From assembly GCA_028688225.1 (NCBI GenBank), contig JAQTYQ010000006.1:1-64000 (forward strand): a DNA stretch of 64,000 bases, given 5' to 3'. Source of the DNA: Opitutaceae bacterium. GTDB lineage: Bacteria; Verrucomicrobiota; Verrucomicrobiia; Opitutales; Opitutaceae. The first letter of the stretch is position 1; each line of letters begins with the position of its first letter. Position numbers and translations under genes: made by a program. Of the stretch, positions 1 to 6,086 are shown in pieces. The notes beneath the pieces are model-generated. The model was not told where the DNA came from and did no database searches. It was given only the letters and a program-made list of their open reading frames with translations.

Positions 1-598
1 TGCCGGCGTCGCACAGAAACGCCGTGCCTTGGGGCAGCACGGCGGCATCGGCCGTGGGCACATGGGTGTGCGTGCCGATCACCGCGGCCGCCCGTCCGTC
101 GAGATGCCACCCCAGCGCCTGTTTTTCCGAGGTCGCCTCGGCATGGATTTCGACAAAGGCGGCGTCAGCCCGGCCGGCGAGTTGCGCCAGCATCCGGTCA
201 CTGGCCAGGAACGGGCACTCGGCCTTGAGCCCCAGATACTGCCGGCCCAGCACGGTGAACACGGCGAGGCGGAAACCGGCCTTTTCGAGGACGACATGGT
301 CGCGCCCCGGGCACGCCGCCGGCAAGTTGGCCGGCCGGCAGACCCGATCGAGCTGCGCGATCTCGATCTCGAAACCCTTCTGATCCCACAGGTGGTCGCC
401 GAGTGTGAGGGCGTCGATCCCCGACTCGAGCAGCGTCCGCGCCAAGGCGCCGGTGAGGCCCGCCCCGGCCGCGGCGTTTTCCGCGTTGGCGATCACGAAA
501 TCGAGTCCGAGCTCGTCGCGCAGGCGCGGCAGGCGCTCGGCCACGATCTCCCGGCCCGGCCGGCCGACGATGTCACCGATGAAGAGCAACTTCAGCAT
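1..598 (-). CDS. YmdB-family metallophosphoesterase (3' end outside window)
   Basis: An open minus-strand frame of about 199 codons starts at ATG 598 and runs off the window without a stop, so the C-terminus is missing. Visible family motifs, in order, are [14 protein letters not shown] at the N-terminus, [15 protein letters not shown] near residue 37, [14 protein letters not shown] near residue 65, [12 protein letters not shown] and [10 protein letters not shown]. This is the pattern of the TIGR00282/YmdB calcineurin-like dinuclear-metal phosphoesterases (about 260-280 residues), a family that includes 2',3'-cyclic nucleotide phosphodiesterases. The metal-ligand positions present in the window look intact. 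The protein is probably cytoplasmic. Its substrate in this organism cannot be told from sequence. Confidence 0.9.
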   Translation of the reverse strand, partial: MLKLLFIGDIVGRPGREIVAERLPRLRDELGLDFVIANAENAAAGAGLTGALARTLLESGIDALTLGDHLWDQKGFEIEIAQLDRVCRPANLPAACPGRDHVVLEKAGFRLAVFTVLGRQYLGLKAECPFLASDRMLAQLAGRADAAFVEIHAEATSEKQALGWHLDGRAAAVIGTHTHVPTADAAVLPQGTAFLCDAG

Positions 599-737
599 GC
601 GCCGACCTTCGGAGTTTCGCCGCTGCAGGTCGAGTGTCGAAAACGGGCGCCGCCAGATCAAGTGTATCCGCAAACAGGACTTTTTGTCAGACGGGTCCCC
701 TGCCGCCAAAAGCGCAACCCGGCAAATCTTTGGTGTA

Positions 738-941
738 GATGCGGGTTGCGGACGAGAAGGTGACGCCGAACTGAAGCGATTTCTCACCATTGCCTTGGGT
801 TCCGCTTGCGAGTTGGACTACTACGTACTCTTCTCCGGCGAACTCGTGTACCTCGACGATTCCGTCAGCCGGCGACTTGGCTCAGAACTCATGGAGATCA
901 GACGCATGCTTGGATTTTTCGTTCAGAGGCTTAAAGCCTAA
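738..941 (+). pseudogene. 5'-truncated four-helix-bundle / 23S rRNA intervening-sequence protein remnant
   Basis: The frame ending at TAA 939-941 encodes the C-terminal half of an IVP/S23 four-helix-bundle protein. It reads [20 protein letters not shown] followed by an YLDD segment and ends with IRRMLGFFVQRLKA, which is the usual helix 3-4 signature. No family-like sequence or plausible start lies upstream, so about half the gene is missing. Its 3' end merges into a 7-bp repeat array just before the sensor kinase gene. It belongs to a different subgroup from the two intact copies at 5648 and 17347, because its sequence differs from theirs. Assignment is by motif recognition. Confidence 0.7.
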
Positions 942-958
942 CGCTTGCAGCTTATGGC
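931..958 (+). repeat. 7-bp degenerate repeat array (TTAxxGC type)
   Basis: Four consecutive 7-mers, each ending in GC, such as TTAAAGC and TTATGGC. The array runs from the stop region of the IVP remnant into the start codon of the sensor kinase: the ATG at 954 lies inside the last unit. It is the same repeat class as at 4808-4863, 14052-14086 and 25442-25476. Confidence 0.6.
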
Positions 959-2285
959 TTCCCAACGTCCCCTCCTCTCCCACGACCAGCAGATCCTGCT
1001 GTACGCGCTTCTCGCCGGCGCGCCCGCGGTCATCGTGGCGCTGAGCTTTCTCTGGCTGGGCGATTACACACCCAAGGTGCAGTGGACGCTGACCCTGCTC
1101 ATCTTCGGCTTCTGGCTGGGCTTTGCCGGCGCCGCGCGCCGCCGCGTGGTGCGGCCGCTCCAGACCATGGCCAATCTCCTCTCCGCCCTGCGCGAGGGTG
1201 ATTTCTCCATCCGGGCCCGCGGCGTGCGGCGCGACGAGCCGCTGGGCGACGTGCATGCGGAGATCAACATCCTCGGCAATGTGCTCCAGGCCCAGCGTCT
1301 CGGCGCCATCGAGGCCACCGCGTTGCTGCGCACGGTCATGGAGGAAATCGACGTGGCCATCTTCGCGTTCGACAGCCGTGAGACGCTCCGCCTCGTCAAC
1401 CGCGCCGGCCAGGAACTCCTCGCCGCGCCCGCCGAGCGCATTCTTGGGCGCACCGCCGCCGAACTCGGGCTCAAGGAGTGCCTGGAGGGCGACGACACCC
1501 GCGTGCTGGCGGCGACCAGGTTCCCCGGAGGTGCCGGGCGGTGGGGGTTGCGCCGCACGTCGTTCCGCGAAGGCGGGCGGCCGCACACGCTCCTGGTCAT
1601 CGCCGATCTGAGCGTGCCGCTGCGCGAGGAGGAACTCAAGGCCTGGCAGCGCCTCGTGCGCGTGCTCGGCCACGAACTCAACAATTCGCTCGCCCCCATC
1701 AAATCCATCGCTGGAAGCCTGACCGCCATGCTCCGGCGCGATGCGCGTCCGCCCGACTGGGAGACCGACATGCGTTCCGGCCTGGAAATCATCGGGAACC
1801 GGGCCGAGGGTCTGGGCCGCTTCATGCAGGCGTACGCCCACCTGGCCAGGCTGCCCCAGCCTACGCTCGCCGCCACGGAGTTCGCCCCGGTCATCCGCCG
1901 TGCCGCGGCCCTCGAGACCCGCCTGCCCATTGAGGTGCAGGGCGGCCCCGAACTCACCGCGTGCCTCGATGCGCCCCAGATCGAGCAGGTGCTTATCAAC
2001 CTGCTGAAAAATGCCGTGGATGCGGCGCTGGAGACCGGCGGCGGCGTACGGGTGCACTGGGAGCGGCGCGGGGCGGTGTGCGAGGTCCGCATCGAGGATG
2101 ATGGTCCGGGCATTGCGAATCCCGCCAATCTGTTCGTGCCGTTTTTCACCACCAAGCCGGGCGGCTCCGGCATCGGCCTTCTGCTTTGCCGGCAGATCGC
2201 CGAAAACCACGGCGGTTCGCTCACCCTGAAGAACCGCGAAAACGGCGCCACCGGCTGCCTGGCGGTGCTTCGGCTGCCCGTGTAG
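954..2285 (+). CDS. Membrane sensor histidine kinase (NtrY-like)
   Basis: A 443-residue inner-membrane sensor kinase. Two predicted membrane helices (about 14-35 and 43-62) with almost no periplasmic loop are followed by a HAMP-like linker, a PAS-like segment (about 120-220, VDVAIFAF-type start) and a HisKA box VLGHELNNSLAPIKS whose phospho-accepting His is residue 240. The HATPase part has an N-box (INLLKNAVDAA), G1 (EDDGPGI) and G2 (GGSGIGLLL). ATG 954 is preferred over TTG 945. The short loop suggests that it senses a membrane or cytosolic signal. No response regulator gene lies within the window. The partner may be beyond the left side or unlinked. Control of the downstream efflux cluster is possible but inferred from position only. 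Confidence 0.9.
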   Translation: MASQRPLLSHDQQILLYALLAGAPAVIVALSFLWLGDYTPKVQWTLTLLIFGFWLGFAGAARRRVVRPLQTMANLLSALREGDFSIRARGVRRDEPLGDVHAEINILGNVLQAQRLGAIEATALLRTVMEEIDVAIFAFDSRETLRLVNRAGQELLAAPAERILGRTAAELGLKECLEGDDTRVLAATRFPGGAGRWGLRRTSFREGGRPHTLLVIADLSVPLREEELKAWQRLVRVLGHELNNSLAPIKSIAGSLTAMLRRDARPPDWETDMRSGLEIIGNRAEGLGRFMQAYAHLARLPQPTLAATEFAPVIRRAAALETRLPIEVQGGPELTACLDAPQIEQVLINLLKNAVDAALETGGGVRVHWERRGAVCEVRIEDDGPGIANPANLFVPFFTTKPGGSGIGLLLCRQIAENHGGSLTLKNRENGATGCLAVLRLPV

Positions 2286-2377
2286 TTTTTCGCCGGCGGC
2301 GGAGAATTGTCGCGGTTTTGTCCATCCCCCGGAAATCTAGTCGGTTCGCAACGGCGAGGCAGATAGAATGGAGGAGA

Positions 2378-2411
2378 CCTCTTTAATGTAACGATCGTTA
2401 CATCAAAGAGG
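2378..2411. promoter_or_regulatory. Putative PaaX-like operator, copy 1
   Basis: The perfect 16-bp palindrome TGTAACGATCGTTACA (2387-2402) is flanked by further inverted arms CCTCTTT / AAAGAGG (2378-2384 and 2405-2411). The same 16 bp recur at 3271-3286, and the two copies enclose the PaaX-like regulator gene. Position just ahead of the gene suggests autoregulation. Protein binding is inferred. Confidence 0.7.
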
Positions 2412-2423
2412 CTTGCGATCCGT

Positions 2424-2463
2424 GATCGGGATTGGCATGCGAGCAGGCATGCCAATCCCGATC
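2424..2463 (+). promoter_or_regulatory. Perfect 17-bp stem-loop over the regulator start
   Basis: Perfect 17-bp inverted repeat (GATCGGGATTGGCATGC at 2424-2440 and its complement at 2447-2463) with a 6-nt loop. It covers two of the in-frame start candidates (ATG 2437 and ATG 2449) of the PaaX-like gene and would occlude initiation if formed in the mRNA. It could instead be a second protein-binding site or an inserted palindromic repeat. Confidence 0.55.
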
Positions 2464-3204
2464 GGCCCGTCCCTGCGATTGATACTGGATGCCGCCGGTG
2501 GCGTAGCGGAAGTTACAGAAGCCACGGTGGCGGCGATTTGGCAACGCTGGCTCGGCCCGCAACGTTTCAACCGTAAATTGGCCCGATTGGATCGCGCCGC
2601 GCTGGTGGAGAGGCCGGCTCGCAGCCACGACACCGAGCGCGTCATCCGGTTGACCGAGGCGGGACGCCTGACCGCATGGGGTGGACGGAATCCGGTGACG
2701 TGCTGGCGGCGTCCATGGAATGGTAGTTGGCGCCTCGTGCTCTTCGACGTCCAAGAGAGCAAGCGGTCCGATCGCATCAAGCTTCAGCGACAGCTCCGCC
2801 GTCTCTGGTTTGGCTACCTCCAGGACAGTGTATGGATCAGCCCCGATCCGGCAGACGCATTGCGAAGGGCACTAGGCGGACTGGCGGTTGACGCAGCGAC
2901 CTTGACCTTGATGGAGGCACGCCCCTGCAGCGGAGAAACCGACGCCGACCTCGTCGCCGGAGCCTGGGACTTCGGACGCATCAATCGCCATTACGACGAT
3001 TATCTGGAGATTCTGCGCAGTCTTTCGGCGGCCAGCGGCGTCCGTGCGCGGCGCAGCTGGCTGCAGGTGGAGTGGAAAGCTTGGTGTCGCGCTGTGCAGA
3101 GCGACCCTTTGCTCCCCGAGGCGCTGCTGCCGCGTTTCTATCGTGGCTGCGAGGCTTGGGAACGCCGGCAGGAGAGAATGCAACGATTGTTGGACCTCGA
3201 TTAG
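2449..3204 (+). CDS. PaaX-family-like transcriptional regulator
   Basis: About 251 residues from ATG 2449. Other in-frame starts are TTG 2413, GTG 2422 and ATG 2437, and the choice is uncertain because a 17-bp hairpin covers this area. The N-terminus (about 5-70) looks like a winged helix with IRLTEAGR as the wing segment. The middle carries the PaaX hallmark WRLVLFDVQESKRSDR, then LRRLWFGYLQDSVWISPD, which corresponds to the Cas2-like domain of PaaX regulators. The C-terminal part, with conserved W and R residues, also fits PaaX (usually 260-310 residues). PaaX proteins are GntR-like repressors whose ligand in Escherichia coli is phenylacetyl-CoA. No phenylacetate genes lie here. The identical palindromes before and after the gene suggest control of itself and of the adaptor gene at 3494. 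Confidence 0.8.
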   Translation: MPIPIGPSLRLILDAAGGVAEVTEATVAAIWQRWLGPQRFNRKLARLDRAALVERPARSHDTERVIRLTEAGRLTAWGGRNPVTCWRRPWNGSWRLVLFDVQESKRSDRIKLQRQLRRLWFGYLQDSVWISPDPADALRRALGGLAVDAATLTLMEARPCSGETDADLVAGAWDFGRINRHYDDYLEILRSLSAASGVRARRSWLQVEWKAWCRAVQSDPLLPEALLPRFYRGCEAWERRQERMQRLLDLD

Positions 3205-3259
3205 CGACCTCGCTGGGCGGAATTATCCGCCAAGACCGTTCAAAAGCTGGGTGTTCGAA

Positions 3260-3297
3260 GACCGCTTTTATGTAACGATCGTTACATAAAAGCGGTC
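3260..3297. promoter_or_regulatory. Putative PaaX-like operator, copy 2
   Basis: A perfect 38-bp inverted repeat. Its core is the same 16-bp palindrome TGTAACGATCGTTACA (3271-3286) as copy 1, with arms GACCGCTTTTA / TAAAAGCGGTC at 3260-3270 and 3287-3297. It sits 196 bp before the adaptor gene in the 289-bp gap 3205-3493, where nothing else is recognisable. It may act as an operator for the efflux cluster. Confidence 0.7.
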
Positions 3298-3493
3298 ACG
3301 TTCTTGCGTATCCGAGGATGATGCCCCGCCAATCTACAATCCCGGAATTGGGACCGCTAAATCCCAATAGCGCCGAGCGCGGGCAACGAGGAACTGGCAT
3401 AGACTGCCTCAGACACTTGAATATCAGCGACTTGATGGAAGATCTCGCGCTTGGCACGCGCGCTGCAATGAAGGCACTCCAACAGGCTCCCGC

Positions 3494-4747
3494 ATGGACA
3501 TCTCCCGCCCCGACATTGCCAAGACCAGACGCAAGAGGCGCATCGTCACCGCCAGCATCGCCGCTCTCGCTCTGATCGGAGTGACGTTTGCCCTTTCCCG
3601 GCTCAAGCCCGCAGCCCCCACCGTCGAGCGCAATCTCGTGTGGATCGATACCGTGAAGCGCGGCCCGATGGTGCGGCAGGTCCGCGGTCTGGGCACGCTC
3701 GTGCCGGAGGAGATCCGTTGGATCGCGGCGCGCACCGACGGCCGCGTGGATCGCATCGTGCTGCGGCCGGGTGCAACCGTCGCCCCCGACAGCGTGATCC
3801 TCGTGCTGAACAATCCCCGCGTGCTCGAAGCCGCCGCCAGCGCCGAATCCCAGCTCAAATCAGCCGAGGCCGAGCTCACGAATTTCAAGGTGACGCTCGA
3901 CAAGGGCGTGCTCGACGCGGAAGCGGCGCTGGCCCGCGCCAAATCCGAATACGAAACCACCCGCCTCCAGGCCGAGGTGAACGACGAACTGTTCAAGGAC
4001 GGCCTGGTCTCCGCCCTTGAGCTCCGCCGCTCGAAGGTCGCCGCCGAGGACGCCAGCACGCAGTACGCCATCGAGCAGAAGCGCTATGCCTTCACCAAGG
4101 AATCGATCCCGCCGCAACTTGCCGTGAAGGAGGCCGCGGTCGACCGCGACCGGGCGCAGGCGAAACTCCGCCGCGACGAGGCCGATGCCCTCTCGGTGCG
4201 CGCCGGCATGGAAGGCGTGCTGCAGGTGCTGCCCGTCGAGGTGGGCGCCCAGGTGCAGCCCGGCGCCAATCTGGCCCGCGTGGCCGATCCCGCCCGACTC
4301 AAGGCCGAGGTGCGCATCCCCGAGACGCAAGCCAAGGATGTGCAGATTGGCCAGTCCGCCTCCATCGACACCCGCAACGGCGTCGTGACCGGCCAGGTCT
4401 CGCGCGTCGACCCCGCCGTCCAGAACGGCACGGTCACGGTCGATGTCTCGCTGGCCGGCGAACTCCCCAAAGGGGCGCGGCCCGACCTCAGCGTCGACGG
4501 CACGATTGAGCTTGAGCGGCTCGATGACGTTATCTACGTCGGCCGCCCCGCCTTCGGCCAGGAGCGCAGCACCGTGGGCATCTTCAAGCTCGACGCCAAC
4601 GGCGTCTATGCGGAGCGCACGCCGGTGCAGCTTGGCCGGAGCTCGGTCAACACCATCGAGATCATCAACGGTCTCCAGCCCGGCGACCGGGTCATCCTTT
4701 CCGACATGTCCCAATGGGATGCCAATGAACGCATCCGACTGAACTAG
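3494..4747 (+). CDS. HlyD/MacA-type periplasmic adaptor (membrane fusion protein)
   Basis: A 417-residue efflux adaptor anchored by an N-terminal helix (about 17-36, after the basic KTRRKRR). A lipoyl/barrel-sandwich half (GRVDRIVLRPGATV, near residue 75) is followed by an alpha-helical hairpin (about 115-225, Ala/Glu/Lys rich), the second lipoyl half (LQVLPVEVGAQVQPGANLAR) and beta-barrel and membrane-proximal domains ending with INGLQPGDRVILSD. Such proteins link an inner-membrane ABC transporter to a TolC-type outer-membrane channel. The ATPase at 4870, the permeases and the TolC-like gene at 15751 are the likely partners. Possibly controlled through the palindrome at 3260-3297. The transported substrate is unknown. 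Confidence 0.9.
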   Translation: MDISRPDIAKTRRKRRIVTASIAALALIGVTFALSRLKPAAPTVERNLVWIDTVKRGPMVRQVRGLGTLVPEEIRWIAARTDGRVDRIVLRPGATVAPDSVILVLNNPRVLEAAASAESQLKSAEAELTNFKVTLDKGVLDAEAALARAKSEYETTRLQAEVNDELFKDGLVSALELRRSKVAAEDASTQYAIEQKRYAFTKESIPPQLAVKEAAVDRDRAQAKLRRDEADALSVRAGMEGVLQVLPVEVGAQVQPGANLARVADPARLKAEVRIPETQAKDVQIGQSASIDTRNGVVTGQVSRVDPAVQNGTVTVDVSLAGELPKGARPDLSVDGTIELERLDDVIYVGRPAFGQERSTVGIFKLDANGVYAERTPVQLGRSSVNTIEIINGLQPGDRVILSDMSQWDANERIRLN

Positions 4748-4863
4748 CTTTAGGCCATAAGCTGTAAGCTATAGCCATCCAAGGACCCATCTGCCAAAAT
4801 CCACGACGCTGATCGCTCACCGCTCATAGCTTATCGCCTATCGCCAAAAGCTGATCGCTATCC
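4748..4863 (+). repeat. 7-bp degenerate repeat array between adaptor and ATPase genes
   Basis: The 122-bp gap holds two blocks of degenerate 7-mers. The clearest, 4808-4863, is eight units in phase, such as GCTGATC, GCTCACC and GCTTATC. The block near 4748-4782 has units like AAGCTGT and AAGCTAT. The array ends six bases before ATG 4870. No promoter or terminator is obvious in it. Confidence 0.7.
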
Positions 4864-4869
4864 ACTCCC

Positions 4870-5595
4870 ATGAACGCTGAATCCAACGGCCAGACCCTCA
4901 TCAAACTCGACGGCGTGACCAAGGTTTTCCTGACCGACGAAGTCGAGACCCACGCCCTCTCCGGCATTCACCTTGATATCCTCAAGGGCGAATATGTCTC
5001 GATCGCCGGCCCCTCCGGCTGCGGCAAATCCACCCTGCTTTCCATCCTCGGCCTCCTCGATACCCCGACCGATGGTGAGTATGTCCTCAACGGCCGGCCG
5101 GTGCAGGGGCTTTCGCTCGCCGAGCGGGCGCGTATCCGCAACCGCGAAATCGGCTTCATTTTCCAGTCGTTCAATCTCATCGGCGATCTGACGGTTCATG
5201 AAAACGTCGACCTGCCGCTGACCTACCGCGGCATGCCGGCCGGCGAGCGCAAGCAGCGCGTCAACGAGGCGCTGGAAAAGGTCGGCATGGCCCACCGGGC
5301 CAAGCACCTGCCCTCCCAGCTCTCAGGCGGCCAGCAGCAGCGCGTCGCCGTAGCCCGCGCCCTGGCCGGTTATCCGTCCGTGCTGCTCGCCGACGAGCCC
5401 ACGGGCAACCTCGACTCCAAGAACGGCGACGCCGTCATGGAATTGATGGCCAACCTGCACCGGACCGGCTCCACCATCGTGATGGTGACGCACGACCATC
5501 GCTTCGCCCGCCACGCCGCGCGCTCGGTGCACCTCTTCGACGGCCGTGTGGTCGAAGAAAACGCGCTCACCCGCGAAGCCGAGACGTCGCTGTGA
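4870..5595 (+). CDS. ABC transporter ATP-binding protein (MacB/LolD type)
   Basis: A 241-residue cytoplasmic ATPase subunit. Walker A is GPSGCGKST (about 39-47), the Q-loop lies in [15 protein letters not shown], the signature is [15 protein letters not shown], Walker B is [13 protein letters not shown] and the switch His is in [10 protein letters not shown]. The sequence matches the LolD/FtsE/MacB-N family that energises permeases with one large periplasmic domain. It follows the adaptor gene and precedes ADOP permease genes lacking their own ATPase domain, so it probably drives one or more of them. A four-helix-bundle gene separates it from the first permease. Confidence 0.93.
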   Translation: MNAESNGQTLIKLDGVTKVFLTDEVETHALSGIHLDILKGEYVSIAGPSGCGKSTLLSILGLLDTPTDGEYVLNGRPVQGLSLAERARIRNREIGFIFQSFNLIGDLTVHENVDLPLTYRGMPAGERKQRVNEALEKVGMAHRAKHLPSQLSGGQQQRVAVARALAGYPSVLLADEPTGNLDSKNGDAVMELMANLHRTGSTIVMVTHDHRFARHAARSVHLFDGRVVEENALTREAETSL

Positions 5596-5601
5596 TCCAC
5601 C

Positions 5602-5633
5602 ATTGCCAAATGCCGAGTGCCAATTGCCGATTT
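5602..5633 (+). repeat. 7-bp repeat array, left flank of four-helix gene
   Basis: Four and a half 7-mers in phase (ATTGCCA, AATGCCG, AGTGCCA, ATTGCCG), 14 bp before ATG 5648. They read in the TGCCGA direction. The array on the other side of the gene (6048-6082) carries the complementary TCGGCA direction, so the gene is enclosed by imperfect inverted arrays. Confidence 0.75.
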
Positions 5634-5647
5634 CGTCCCCCTCCCCT

Positions 5648-6004
5648 ATGAAAGACAATTCACTGAAAGACCGTACCAAGACATTTGCTTTGCGGGTTCT
5701 CCGCCTGATCGACGCTTTACCCCGCAACCGCAAAGGCCTCATCATTGCCGATCAAATCGGTCGTGCCGGCACCGCTGTCGGAGCAAACTACCGTGCAGCA
5801 TGCCGCGCGCGTTCCCGCGCAGAATTCATCGCGAAGATTGGCGTGGTGGAGGAGGAAGCCGACGAATCCGCCTTCTGGTGCGAGCTAATCGTCGACGGTG
5901 CGATCCTCCCCGCGGCGAAACTCAAGGCGCTGCATGATGAAGCCATCGAACTCACCGCCATCATGGCCAGTTCACGTATCACTGCATCTGGCAACCGGCA
6001 CTGA
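5648..6004 (+). CDS. Four-helix-bundle protein (23S rRNA intervening-sequence family), copy 1
   Basis: 118 residues starting MKDNSLKDRTKTFALRVL. Family hallmarks are IADQIGRAGTAVGANYRAAC, RARSRAEFIAKIGVVEEEAD, ESAFWCELI and a final helix ending MASSRITAS. Such proteins form pentameric four-helix bundles and occur inside 23S rRNA intervening sequences or as lone genes; their biochemical role is not established. The gene splits an ATPase gene from its permease gene and is enclosed by inverted 7-bp repeat arrays, as is its near-twin at 17347. The shared central block is almost identical in the two proteins, indicating recent duplication or movement. No reverse transcriptase gene is nearby, so an Avd role is not supported. 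Confidence 0.88.
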   Translation: MKDNSLKDRTKTFALRVLRLIDALPRNRKGLIIADQIGRAGTAVGANYRAACRARSRAEFIAKIGVVEEEADESAFWCELIVDGAILPAAKLKALHDEAIELTAIMASSRITASGNRH

Positions 6005-6047
6005 TCACCCGTTGGCTTATTCGGAAACCTCGGTCGATCATACTTCC

Positions 6048-6082
6048 ATTTGGCACTCGCCATTCGGCACCCGGCACTCGAT
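6048..6082 (+). repeat. 7-bp repeat array, right flank of four-helix gene / leader of ADOP permease
   Basis: Five 7-mers in phase (ATTTGGC, ACTCGCC, ATTCGGC, ACCCGGC, ACTCGAT) ending four bases before ATG 6087. They are roughly the reverse complement of the left array at 5602-5633. Confidence 0.75.
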
Positions 6083-6086
6083 CCCC

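Noticed and set aside
882-2210. Long minus-strand frames opposite the sensor kinase
   Set aside because: Antisense to a complete histidine kinase; no recognisable motif or start context.
2413-3204. Cas2-like domain as a sign of CRISPR
   Set aside because: PaaX regulators contain a Cas2-like fold. No direct-repeat array with spacers or other cas gene exists in the window.
5648-6004. Four-helix protein as Avd of a diversity-generating retroelement
   Set aside because: No reverse transcriptase, template repeat or variable repeat is present near either copy.
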